In this document: positions 17,331 through 27,131 of the stretch, piece after piece | Layout: each line of letters begins with the position of its first letter | How positions within the stretch are numbered: position 1 is the first letter of the stretch | NCBI GenBank assembly: GCA_963823435.1 | Contig: CAWGLN010000013.1 | Coordinates: 91,806 to 155,805, forward strand | Origin: CAKZML01 sp963823435 | GTDB lineage: Bacteria > Pseudomonadota > Gammaproteobacteria > Steroidobacterales > BM003 | Reading direction: 5' to 3' | Length of the DNA stretch: 64,000 nucleotides | The notes under the pieces: model-generated | Told to the model about the DNA's origin: nothing | The model's input: only the letters and a program-made list of their open reading frames with translations | Database searches by the model: none | Position numbers and translations under genes: made by a program

Positions 17331-19712
17331 TCACGGTCGTCCCAATAAGCTCTTGAACCGCATATCGCTATGCAGCGTTTTGAATCCGGGGTCTGCGGCC
17401 AGTAATCCAGGCGGATAACCCGCCGTCAGCGCCGCGCCAATTGCCGCCAGGGCCTGCTCCACCCTGCCCTGCTCAACTCTCACCAAGGCCTCGTAGTACC
17501 TGACATCCATATCATCGGGGGCAGCAGTCGCAGCTATGTCTATCACCTCATCTGCGTCCGCGAAGTACCCTGTCCGTGCCATATAGTGAGCGAGGCCGGC
17601 CCTGGTCACCTGGTCTGCAGAATTCACTTCCAATGACGCAGAAGCCAATTCAGTTGCCCGGAAATACGCAGCAGAAGCGGCCTCGACGGCAGCGAGCGCG
17701 TGGAGTGCATCACCCAGCCCACCCCACAGACGATAATCGTCCGGAGTTAATTCAATGGCCTTGCGATAAAAATTCTGGGCCCTGTCGAAATCTCCGGCGT
17801 AGAAGTACATATTGCCGGTATTAAACATGGCGGCAGCGTCTGGCTCGATGGTATTTGACTGCTCGAAGGCCTCGCCAGCCTGCTCGAAATTGCCAGTCAT
17901 GATATTGGCAGCGCCCAGATTGTTATAGGCGGAAGAACTGGTTGGATCCAGTATCGTGACCTTGCCAAATTGCTCAGCAGCCTCGGCATATCGACCACGC
18001 TTCATGAGGAACGCCCCATAAGCATTGATTGATACCCAATACACCGGATCCTCTTCAATGGCTTTCTTGAATTCGACCTCGGATTGCTCCGGTCGGTCCA
18101 GCTCTGCTAACACCCTGGCCTTCCCCACATATCCGTCTGCAAACGCCGGGTCCAGCTCTATGACCCGCTGGAACCCTTCAAGAGAACGTTCATATTGCCC
18201 GGCATAGCGGTATAGCTCGGCCAGGGCATGATGTACTTCCACGCTCGCTCTGCTCTTCACCAGAGCCTGTACACAAGCGCGCTCAGCCTCCTCATAACGC
18301 CCTACGTCCCGCAGCAATTCGTACCAGGCCAGGTAGGTTTCACACAGGCCGGCGTAAGCATCCCCATAGCCGGGGTCCAGGTTGGACGCTTGCCTGAACT
18401 GGATTTCGGCACTGGTGAGATTCTGTTCCGTCCGGGCCCTGCGCAGGAATCCGCGAGCTCTCAGGTAAGCTGCATAGGCTTCACCGTTCTTGGTGGGCTC
18501 CGCATCCAGTTCCTTATCCGTACCCGAGGAAAGAACCAGGCGCAGGGAGCGGGCCACCTTCCTGGCAATATCTTCCTGAATCTGGAAAATATTCGAGGGT
18601 GAAACCGAATAGGCCTGGGACCAGTTTGAAAACCCTTTTTCGGCTTCAATCAATTGTGCCGTAACGCGAATCTGTTCGCCGTCATAACGGCAACTTCCTT
18701 CTACCAGGTGAGTGACATTCAACCTCAGGGCGATGTCCGCGTCCTGAAGCGATGCGTGCTGAAACAGACCCGTTGCTTTGTTGGGGGCTACTTTCAGCTC
18801 GGGTATGCGTCCCAGGATATAAGTCAAATCCTCGGTCAGACCATCGCAAAATGCCTGGTTCTCCTCGGCCCCAATGTTCACCAACGGTAGCACGGCGATG
18901 CGCACCCGGCCGTCTACAAACGGCGGCATGACCAGGGAGTAGGTCACGAAACCCACCAGTAACGCAGCCAGGATTCCCACCGAAATGAGTGCCGGGCTAC
19001 TGATCGACTTCTTCACGCTGGTCCGGGCAGCATCGACACCAATGCCATCGGGCGTGACCTGCAACACCCAGGCCATCGTCAGGGCGACAGGGGCGCCCAT
19101 AACCGCCATGACCAACAGCATGGTCATGATCCAGGTAGGCTGATCAAATAGGATGGGCGTCAATATATCGGCCACCTGGACCACACCCCACGCAACAACC
19201 GCGTAGACGGTCATGACCTTGAATACACGCCTCCGCCTCAGTTCGTTCCACCAGCGCGTGAACGGCCCGACCGCGAAATCCATTGACTGGGCCGGACCCG
19301 GGGTGCCCAGAGGCGTAACCGCCGCCACCAGTCGATAACCCCGTCTGGGCACGGTCTGAATAAACATCGGATGATGGGGATCGTCGCCGAGCGCATGACG
19401 AAGCTCGGCGATATTTTTGGTCAGAGTATCCTGGGCAACCTGGTTAGAACCCCAGACTGCCCGCATGATCTGCTCACGTGTGAGCAAGCTGCCCGGTTGC
19501 CGTGCCATGTACAGCAGCACTTCCATGGCGTGGGGATGCACGGGGACATTTCCCTGCTCCCCGACCAGCAGACCCTCCACCGGTCTGACCAGCACTGTAC
19601 CCAGCTTAAAACCTTGATGAAGCGGCACGCGCACCTTCCCCCGGAATTTCGCGTCTCCCTGGTAAGAGTATAGTGCACACCAATAATCACGCCGAATCTG
19701 GAACAAATCCAT
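17331..19712 (-). CDS. CadC-like membrane transcriptional regulator with TPR sensor
   Basis: 793 residues. An OmpR/CadC-type winged helix fills about residues 30-130 (HPHAMEVLLYMARQPGSLLTREQI, then TVPRRGYRLVA). Three hydrophobic segments follow (VMTVYAVVAWGVVQVADIL; WIMTMLLVMAVMGAPVALTMAWVLQV; ALISVGILAALLVGFVTYSL). Next is a FlgO/adenylate-cyclase-like region (VRIAVLPLVNIGAEENQAFCDGLTEDLTYIL), and the C-terminal half is tetratricopeptide repeats (PGYGDAYAGLCETYL; AYNNLGAANIMTGNFEQAGEAFEQS). Such proteins bind DNA directly from the inner membrane in response to a periplasmic or protein signal. Target genes unknown; the lipoprotein just downstream and the RND genes upstream are candidates. 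Confidence 0.84.
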   Translation of the reverse strand: MDLFQIRRDYWCALYSYQGDAKFRGKVRVPLHQGFKLGTVLVRPVEGLLVGEQGNVPVHPHAMEVLLYMARQPGSLLTREQIMRAVWGSNQVAQDTLTKNIAELRHALGDDPHHPMFIQTVPRRGYRLVAAVTPLGTPGPAQSMDFAVGPFTRWWNELRRRRVFKVMTVYAVVAWGVVQVADILTPILFDQPTWIMTMLLVMAVMGAPVALTMAWVLQVTPDGIGVDAARTSVKKSISSPALISVGILAALLVGFVTYSLVMPPFVDGRVRIAVLPLVNIGAEENQAFCDGLTEDLTYILGRIPELKVAPNKATGLFQHASLQDADIALRLNVTHLVEGSCRYDGEQIRVTAQLIEAEKGFSNWSQAYSVSPSNIFQIQEDIARKVARSLRLVLSSGTDKELDAEPTKNGEAYAAYLRARGFLRRARTEQNLTSAEIQFRQASNLDPGYGDAYAGLCETYLAWYELLRDVGRYEEAERACVQALVKSRASVEVHHALAELYRYAGQYERSLEGFQRVIELDPAFADGYVGKARVLAELDRPEQSEVEFKKAIEEDPVYWVSINAYGAFLMKRGRYAEAAEQFGKVTILDPTSSSAYNNLGAANIMTGNFEQAGEAFEQSNTIEPDAAAMFNTGNMYFYAGDFDRAQNFYRKAIELTPDDYRLWGGLGDALHALAAVEAASAAYFRATELASASLEVNSADQVTRAGLAHYMARTGYFADADEVIDIAATAAPDDMDVRYYEALVRVEQGRVEQALAAIGAALTAGYPPGLLAADPGFKTLHSDMRFKSLLGRP

Positions 19713-19794
19713 GCCAGGCGCAGCCCCGCACAGACCGTCTGATTTCTGAACCTGCCCAGGCGGGGAACAGACAGGGGGGTCAGGAGCGACCTTT

Positions 19795-22700
19795 TTATCC
19801 GGCGCCGGGCTCGATCACCGTCGCCGGCACACGCCCGAACAAGCGTCCCAGGTAGCCCCGCATATCTTCCAGCAACAGGTAGTTGATGGGGATCAGCAAC
19901 AGGGTTATCGCAGTAGCAAACAAGATGCCAAATCCCAGCGACACCGCCATGGGGATCAGGAACTGGGCCTGGGTGGATTTCTCCAGGATCAGCGGCATGA
20001 GTCCGACAAAAGTGGTCAGGGAAGTAAGCAGCACCGGTCTGAGCCTGGCGATACCCGCCTCGTACACCGCCTGTTTCAATGGCATGTTCTCGGCCCGGCG
20101 GCGATTGATGTAATCCACCAGGACCAGGCTGTCGTTCACCACCACTCCTGACAAGGCCAGCATGCCCATGATGCTCATGATGGTCAGGTCCATACCCATG
20201 ATGAGGTGCCCCAGCATGGCGCCGGCTACGCCGAAAGGAATCACACTCATGACGATCAGGGGCTGCAGGTAGGAACGGAAAGGAATAGCCAACAGGGCAA
20301 AGATGGCGAACAGGGTGAACAACAATCCTATGCCCAGGCTGCGGAAAGACTCGCGCTGTTCCCTTGCCTCCCCTTCCAGGCTGTAACCTACCCGGGGATA
20401 GGTCTTTTGCATGATGGCAATCTGGGCGCTCAAGTCAGCCTTGATGCCCTCCAGGTTGGCGCTCTCCTTGTTTACATCCGCCGTGATGTTGATGGTGCGT
20501 GCAAGGTCTACCCGGCGTATCTCGGCAAACCCCCGGCCGTAGGTGGCCTGGGCCACTTCGGAAAACGGTACTTCCGCTCCCGAAGGAGTCCGGATACGCA
20601 TGTTTTCCAGGGTCTGCAGGTTGCGTCGATCGTTTTCCGGGTAGCGCACGAATACACGCACCTCATCCCTGCCCCGCTGGATGCGTTGCACCTCGAAGCC
20701 AAAGAAAGCCTGGCGCACCTGGCGAGCCATGTCTTCCAGTGTCAGCCCAAGCAACTCGGCCTCCGGCTTAAGCTCGAGCTTGATCTCTTCCTTGCCGCCA
20801 TCGAAACTGTCGGTGATGTCAAACACGCCCGGATAGGTGTTCAGCAACTCTCTTACTCTTATAGACACCGCCCTCAGATCTTCGAAGGATGGCCCCGACA
20901 ATTGCACGTCTATGGGCAGGCCGGTATGCCCAATCTCGGCCCGGAAATTCAATTCCTTGGCCCCGGGTATCTGGCCGATGCGCTGACGCCATTCGCGCAC
21001 CAGTTCGGAACTGTTTATCTCAAGAGTCCGATCTTCGGGAGCCAGGATCTCGAAGGACACGCGGGCCACATGGGACTGCGCCCCACCGCCGCGCTGGGAA
21101 CCGATACTCACCGTCATGTCCCGGATAATGCTTTCCTGCAGTTCCGGATCGATATAATCCGCCCGCATGTCCTCGGCCACCCCGGCAATACGCTTGGCCG
21201 CTGCCTCGGTGACCTCGAAGGGCGTTCCCGGTGGCATGACCAGGCTGGCCTGGGCCACCTCGCTTTGCACCCTGGGGAAGAAAATAAACCGCAAGTGACC
21301 GCTGATGGCCAGGCTGAACAACAGGATCGCCACTGCGATAAATCCGGACAGCGCCAGGCTTCGATGTTGAATAACCCAGCGCAGCGCCGGCTCGTAGGCG
21401 CCGCGGGTTGTCGCATCCAGCCAGCGCGACACGCGACGCTGGATACGTACCGGCAGGGCGTGCTCACTGTCCTTGAGGTTGCGTACCCGTACGTGTTTCA
21501 GGTGAGCGGGAAGAATCAGCTTCGACTCGATCAGTGAAAACAGCAATACAGGAATTACGATCATCGGTATCTGGGCGAACAACTTGCCGCGCACGCCCCT
21601 CGATCATCAGCAACGGAATGAAAGCCACCACCGTGGTCAGCACACCAAAGGTGACCGGCACGGCAATTTCCTGGGTGCCCAGGATCGCCGCATCCCTGGG
21701 GTTCTCGCCTTTTTGCAGGCGTGTGAAAATATTCTCACCCGTGACAATGGCGTCATCCACCACGATACCCAGCACCAGGATGAAGGCGAACAGGCTCAAC
21801 AGGTTTAGCGTCACCCCCATCAAGGGCATCAGGGCGATACCGCCCATGAAAGCTACCGGCAACCCCATTAACACCCAGAAAGCCACCGAGCCACGCAGGA
21901 ACAGCGTCAGCAGCAACAGCACCAGCACGCTTCCCTGCAAGGCGTTGCGCACCAGGGTGCTGATCCTGGCCTTGACCACCTTGGACTGGTCACGCCAGTA
22001 ATCCACGTGTACGCCAGCGGGAAGCGTTTCCTCAGCCCTGTCCGCGTATGCCTTGACCGCGTCGGCCACGTCAATGGCGTTCTGGCTGCCGACCCGGTAG
22101 ATGTCGATAAATACTGCCGGTCTGCCATTAAAACGCGATTCCAGGGGATCCTCGCTGAAGCCATCACGCACCTGGGCAATATCCGCCACGGTCAGACGTG
22201 ACTGACCGTCGGTGCGCACTGCAATGTCCTCGAATTCGACTCCGGCCCGGGCCTGGCCCTGGGTGCGAAGCAACACTTCGCCGCCCGGGGTTCTCACGCG
22301 GCCTGCCGCCAGGTCCAGCGAACCGCTGCGCACGGCACCGGCCACCTCACCCAGGGTCAAGCCGTACTGTCGCAGGGTCTGGTCCGAGACCTCGATGGAA
22401 ATCTCGTAATTACGTACACCGTCCAGGTCCACCTGGGTGATGTCTGGCAGGGCCAGCAGGTCGTCCCGGGCGTGTTCTGCCGCCAGACGCAATTCTCGCT
22501 CCGAAAGATCCCCCGACACGACCAGGGTGATCACGTCACGGCGCATCTCGGGCACGTACACTACCGGTCGTTCCGCGTCGGCAGGAAAGGTGTTGATGGA
22601 ATCGACCCGGGCCTTGATGTCGTTCATCAGGTCCTTGGGGTCGTAGCCGTTCTCGACTTCCACCGTCACCGAGCCCAGGTTTTCACCGGCGCTGGAACGG

Positions 22701-22945
22701 ATGGTCTTGATCCCCGGCAGGCTGTTAATCGCCTCCTCGATCTTGATGGTGATCCCTTCCTCGACTTCAGCCGGCGTCGCGCCCGGGAATGGCACCTGGA
22801 TACTGACCAATTCCAGCTCAAATGCGGGGAACACTTCCAGGGGAATGCGGGCACTCAGGGAATACAGACCCAGGGCCAGTATCAGGAACATCAGGAGGTT
22901 GGCAGCAACATCATTGTCAGCGAACCAGGCGATCATGCTCTTCAT
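19795..22945 (-). CDS. RND-family efflux permease (AcrB-like), one frameshift
   Basis: Two overlapping minus frames together make one permease of about 1,040 residues. The first, from ATG 22945, has the AcrB-like N-terminus (MIAWFADNDVAANLLMFLILALG), porter-domain sequence, and TM helices 2-4 with GIVVDDAIVTGEN. It breaks at about 21597, next to a GGGG run, where VAFIPLLMIEG should continue into VRGKLFAQIPMIV. The second frame supplies the rest, with GVVVNDSLVLVDYINRRR in the second half and the last helices. Proton-driven export of small molecules from the inner membrane is the family role. A single shift at a G-run looks like a sequence error. Starts 18 bases after the adaptor stop. Confidence 0.85.
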
Positions 22946-22963
22946 GGCGGTTACCCCGGTTGC

Positions 22964-24202
22964 TTATTGAGACGAGGCGGCATCGGACCCAGGCTGGACG
23001 CCGGGTGGTGTCGCAGGGCCGGTCTTGAAAGCAACGCCATCCACGGTAGCTGTCACCGGACTGCCTGCGGCGCTGACACTCAGGGGCGTCAGCGCAAGGA
23101 TCTCGCCCGGGGCCAGGGTATCGGCCACCACCACCTGGGTCTCGTCGCTCCACAGCACGGACACGTCACGCCTGCGCAGGATGCTGTCCTCATCAACCAG
23201 CAACACCTCGCCGCCCTCACGCAAGGCCGAGCGCGGTATCACGATCACGTTCTCCAGCAAGGTGCCATGGATGCGTGCCTGCACGAACTGCCCTATACGC
23301 AAGGGGGGTCGCCCCTCGGGACCGCGTGCATAGGGGGCGTCCACCTGGGCCACCACGTACAACTGCCTGCTCTGGGTGTCGATAGTGCCTTCCGCCCGCA
23401 CGATACGACCCTCCCAGGTATAGGCTGTCCTGCCCACCACGGCCTCGATGGTGACCGCCGGGCCATCCTGGCTGGTCACATTGCCATCATTACGGAAACG
23501 TTCGGGCAGGCGTACATACTCCAGTTGGCGATTGCCCAGGGGCAGGCGAATCTCGACGTAATCGACGGCATAAATCCTGGCCAGCGTGGTGCCCACCGAC
23601 ACGAACTGACCGATGTCCACATTCTGCTCCAGGATCCTGCCTGCATAGGGCGCACGGATAACCGTGCGTTGCAGATCCACCTGCGCACGCTCAAGCTGCG
23701 CCTCGGCAGACAACAACGCGGCCCTGGCGGCGGCGATCTGGGGCTTGCGCAGACCCAGGCTGGGCGCCTGCTTTCCCAGCGACTCCCAGTCACCCTTCAC
23801 GACCTCGGCCAGGGCCAGCTCCTGCTCAAGGGCCGCGCTGGCCTGAGCGACCTGGGCCTGGGCACTGGACAGGGCCAGTTCGAAATCCCGCGGCTCTATA
23901 CGCAGCAGCACATCGCCCCTTTCAAAGAAACCACCCTCACGGAAACTCGGGGATACCTCAATGACCCTGCCTGGCACCTGGGGAATCAGGGTGCTGGTGG
24001 TACGCGGGCGTACCGTGCCATCCGCCGTGACCATGACCTGGTAATCCGTGCTCACCAGGCGGGTGGCCTCCACCGACAGCGGCACTACCGGCGGCGCCAT
24101 GCGCTCGGCCTTGGGCTTGCTGCTGATGATGGCTCGCCCGGCAATCAAAGCAACCACCACGATGCCAATAGGTAACAAGAATTTGAGCCTGGAACTGATC
24201 AT
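22964..24202 (-). CDS. RND efflux periplasmic adaptor (membrane fusion protein)
   Basis: 412 residues. An N-terminal membrane anchor (FLLPIGIVVVALIAGRAII) is followed by the lipoyl half-motif TVRPRTTSTLIPQVPGRVIEV, an alpha-helical hairpin with Ala/Gln/Glu-rich heptads (LSSAQAQVAQASAALEQELALAEV), the second lipoyl half (TVIRAPYAGRILEQNVDIGQFV) and beta-barrel and membrane-proximal domains. This protein bridges the permease to an outer-membrane channel. It leads the operon with the permease; no outer-membrane TolC-like factor is encoded next to it, so it probably borrows one from elsewhere. Confidence 0.88.
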   Translation of the reverse strand: MISSRLKFLLPIGIVVVALIAGRAIISSKPKAERMAPPVVPLSVEATRLVSTDYQVMVTADGTVRPRTTSTLIPQVPGRVIEVSPSFREGGFFERGDVLLRIEPRDFELALSSAQAQVAQASAALEQELALAEVVKGDWESLGKQAPSLGLRKPQIAAARAALLSAEAQLERAQVDLQRTVIRAPYAGRILEQNVDIGQFVSVGTTLARIYAVDYVEIRLPLGNRQLEYVRLPERFRNDGNVTSQDGPAVTIEAVVGRTAYTWEGRIVRAEGTIDTQSRQLYVVAQVDAPYARGPEGRPPLRIGQFVQARIHGTLLENVIVIPRSALREGGEVLLVDEDSILRRRDVSVLWSDETQVVVADTLAPGEILALTPLSVSAAGSPVTATVDGVAFKTGPATPPGVQPGSDAASSQ

Positions 24203-24432
24203 GGATTATCCATAAGGTTTGCGAAACGCGTAATTTTGTACGCAACGGGCCTGATTTCAAAGACTTTAATCCGATCCGGCCCCTTCAGCCCGGTCAAATC
24301 AACCAAACCAGACCTCGTGGAACCTTCGAACAGGCCGTATTCCGGGCCGGATTCCCTGACTGGCATGGCATAAGGGTTTACACTTCGCTGTTTCAAATTC
24401 CCGTAGCGACCGGATTCTCCTGGAGCCAGTAA

Positions 24433-25804
24433 ATGAAGACCATTGTCGAACCGTTCAAAATCAAGATGGTCGAGCCCATCAAGGCCACGACGCCGGAAGA
24501 ACGCGACAGCATGATCGCCGCAGCTCACTACAATCTGTTCAAGTTGCGCGCCGAAGACGTATTCATCGATTTGCTGACTGACTCGGGCACCAGCGCCATG
24601 TCCGCCGAGGCCTGGGCCGGCATTATGCGCGGCGACGAGTCTTACGCCGGCGCCCGCAGCTGGTATCGCTTCGAAGATGCGGTGAAGGACATATTCGGCT
24701 TCCAGCACATCATCCCCGCGCACCAGGGACGCGCCGCCGAACGCATCCTGTTCAGCCTGACGGTGAAGGCCGGTAACATCATCCCCAACAACACCCACTT
24801 TGATACGACCAAGGCGAATATAGAATTCTTCGGCGGCAAGGCCGTGGATATTCCCTGTCCCGAGGCACGCATGCTGGACCTGGACCACCCGTTCAAGGGC
24901 AATATGGATATCGCCGCACTTGAGCAACTGGTCGCCGAACACGGGCGTGAAAACATACCCATGATCATGCTCACCATCACCAACAATTCAGGTGGTGGTC
25001 AGCCGGTGTCCATGGCCAACATCAAGGACGTCAGCCGCATTGCCAGGAAAGCGGGAATCCCCTTTTATATCGACGCATGTCGCTTCGCCGAGAACGCCTA
25101 TTTCATCAAGCAAAGGGAAGCGGGATACGAGAACGTGGCCGCGATTGATATCGCCCGGGAAATATTTTCCCATGCGGATGGCTGCACCATGTCGGCGAAA
25201 AAAGATGCCTTCGCCAATATCGGCGGCTTCCTGTGCACCAACGATGCCCAGCTGGCGGAAAAAGAAATCAATATTCTCATCCTGACCGAGGGCTTCCCTA
25301 CCTATGGCGGTCTGGCCGGACGCGATCTTGAGGCCATCGCCGTGGGTCTGCACGAGATCCTGGACGAGCATTATCTGCATTACCGCCTGTTATCCACCAG
25401 CTACGTGGTCACCCACCTGAAGGACGCCGGAGTGCCGGTGGTGTTCCCGGCAGGCGGTCACGCAGTCTACATCGACGCCCGGCGATTCCTGCCGCATATC
25501 GAGCCCCTCCAGTACCCCGGCCAATCCCTGTCGGTTGAGTTGTATCGCGAGGCGGGAATACGAGGGGTTGAGATCGGCACCGTAATGTTTGGATCAGACC
25601 CTCACACCGGCAAGGAAACACCGGCCCACTGGGACCTCGTGCGTCTGGCGATACCGACGGCGTGTGTATACCCAGAGCCACATGGATTACGTGGTGGAAG
25701 CCATCGGCAACGTGTGGGAACGACGTGAAGCCATTCGTGGCATGCGTATTATTGAAGCGCCCGCCGTGCTGCGACATTTCAGCGCCAAGTTCGACTGGCT
25801 GTAG
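24433..25804 (+). CDS. Tryptophanase / beta-eliminating lyase, C-terminal frameshift
   Basis: PLP enzyme of the tryptophanase/tyrosine phenol-lyase family, about 457 residues when repaired. EPFKIKMVEPI at the start, DLLTDSGTSAMS, THQGR-like PAHQGRAAE, and MSAKKDAFANIGGFLC with the PLP Lys are visible. At about 25657 one extra base (ATACCG-A-CGGCGT) shifts the frame; the other frame continues RRVYTQSHMDYVVEAI to RHFSAKFDWL, stop at 25804. GVEIGTVMFG resembles tryptophanase rather than the TPL-specific MERG, so I favour Trp cleavage to indole, pyruvate and ammonia; the NIGGFLC stretch is TPL-like, so other amino acids are possible. It stands alone between the efflux genes and the MFS gene. Confidence 0.83.
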
Positions 25805-25886
25805 ACGGGCAGGGATATCCGGCCCGGTGTATCGGTGACCCAAAAGGCTGATCACGCCACCCCGGCCGCCACGCGCTGTGCAGTTC

Positions 25887-27131
25887 TTAGCTGCCGGCCC
25901 GTTGCAGACGCTCCAGTGACAGGCTGACCAGGGCAAGCGCCAGGCACAGACCCGCCAGCACGACAAGAGGCAGCCCAAATGAACCGGAGAACTGGGCAAG
26001 CGCTCCGATTATCACCGGGCCCAGCACCCCGCCCAATTCGCCAAAAGTAAAGAACAGGGCCCCTGCCGGCGCCAGTTCGCTGCGTTGCATGTCCTGCGCC
26101 TCGGTCAGGCACAACAGGGTCAGCGGCCAGAAGGCGCTGCGTGCCACCCCAAGCAAGACCAGTCCCAGGGCCATCCAGCCAAAACCCGACGCCGTAAGAA
26201 GCAGCGCCGCCACGGAGGCCAGCAGGAACAGCATGATCAGCATGCGTGCCCGCCGACCAGCCGGTGTCATACGCGGCACGAGGATCGCACCCAGTACCGT
26301 AATGGCTACCGGCAACGCCGCCCACAGACCGGCACTGGCGGCATCCATTCCGGCGCTGCGCAATATTTCCGGGATCCAGTTACTCAGCCCGTGCATGAAC
26401 AGGAATGATCCTGTCGCCAACAGCAACACCCTGCGTGCGGAGGCGCGCTCCAGCAGCCGTAAATACTGCGCCCATTGCATGGCCCTCCCCGGCTCGCGAT
26501 CGGCGGGTCCGCGTGGCCCCAGGCGGTAGGCCACTACCCACCAGGTGCTGGCAGCCATCGCGGTCACCAGGGCATACACCAGCATGACCATGCGCCATTG
26601 ATGACCCACCGCGGGCATGACCGCGAGATTGGTCAGGGCCAGACCCAGCATCGCACCCACCGAGGGTCCGCTCATGTACCAACCGGTAGCGGTGCCGCGT
26701 TCCCCCGGGGGGAACCAGTAGTTCACCAGTTTCGGCGTTGAAATGGATATCAGGGGCACGCCCAGACCCAGCAGGGCCACCGCCATGTACAAACTGGCGT
26801 AGCCCTGCGCCTGCCCCCTCAGCAGGACCGACAGCGCGACAATCCAGGCACCCAGGGTGACGCAACGGCGAAGGCCAATCCTGTCGACCACGGCGCCCAG
26901 GGGCAGGGCTACCAACATGTACAGCAAGGGCCAGGCACCCAGTATCGAACCCATGGCCACCAGGCTCAAGTCCAGGTCTGCGGCCACCACCGATACCAGC
27001 GGCGCCATGCAGAACATGGTCAGGCCGATACACACGTTCACCAGCCAGATACCCGCCAGCATCCACCATCGACCCGGCAGGCTGGCTTCCGCCGTCTGGA
27101 TCAACCCCGGGTTGCCCGATTGCCCGGTCAA
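25887..27131 (-). CDS. MFS transporter
   Basis: About 414 residues from a TTG at 27131, overlapping the stop of the spermidine dehydrogenase-like gene; an ATG at 27062 is the alternative start. Twelve hydrophobic segments are recognisable, with the MFS loop 2-3 motif GAVVDRIGLRR and the loop after helix 4-5 (YWFPPGERGTATGWYMSG) typical of anion/nitrate or CynX-like carriers. It ends LSLERLQRAGS. The frame remains open far upstream only because it runs into the frameshifted oxidase, so the long version is not the true start. Substrate unknown; the operon position suggests a polyamine-derived compound. Confidence 0.8.
   Translation of the reverse strand: MTGQSGNPGLIQTAEASLPGRWWMLAGIWLVNVCIGLTMFCMAPLVSVVAADLDLSLVAMGSILGAWPLLYMLVALPLGAVVDRIGLRRCVTLGAWIVALSVLLRGQAQGYASLYMAVALLGLGVPLISISTPKLVNYWFPPGERGTATGWYMSGPSVGAMLGLALTNLAVMPAVGHQWRMVMLVYALVTAMAASTWWVVAYRLGPRGPADREPGRAMQWAQYLRLLERASARRVLLLATGSFLFMHGLSNWIPEILRSAGMDAASAGLWAALPVAITVLGAILVPRMTPAGRRARMLIMLFLLASVAALLLTASGFGWMALGLVLLGVARSAFWPLTLLCLTEAQDMQRSELAPAGALFFTFGELGGVLGPVIIGALAQFSGSFGLPLVVLAGLCLALALVSLSLERLQRAGS

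Noticed and set aside
19795..22945. Two separate RND genes overlapping by 130 bases
   Set aside because: The first frame ends in nonsense after TM4 and the second begins at the very next conserved residues, so one frameshifted gene is the simpler reading.
22472..24175. Long plus-strand open frames opposite the RND genes and elsewhere
   Set aside because: They are antisense to conserved proteins in GC-rich DNA, with low-complexity His/Gln/Gly-rich translations and no domain.
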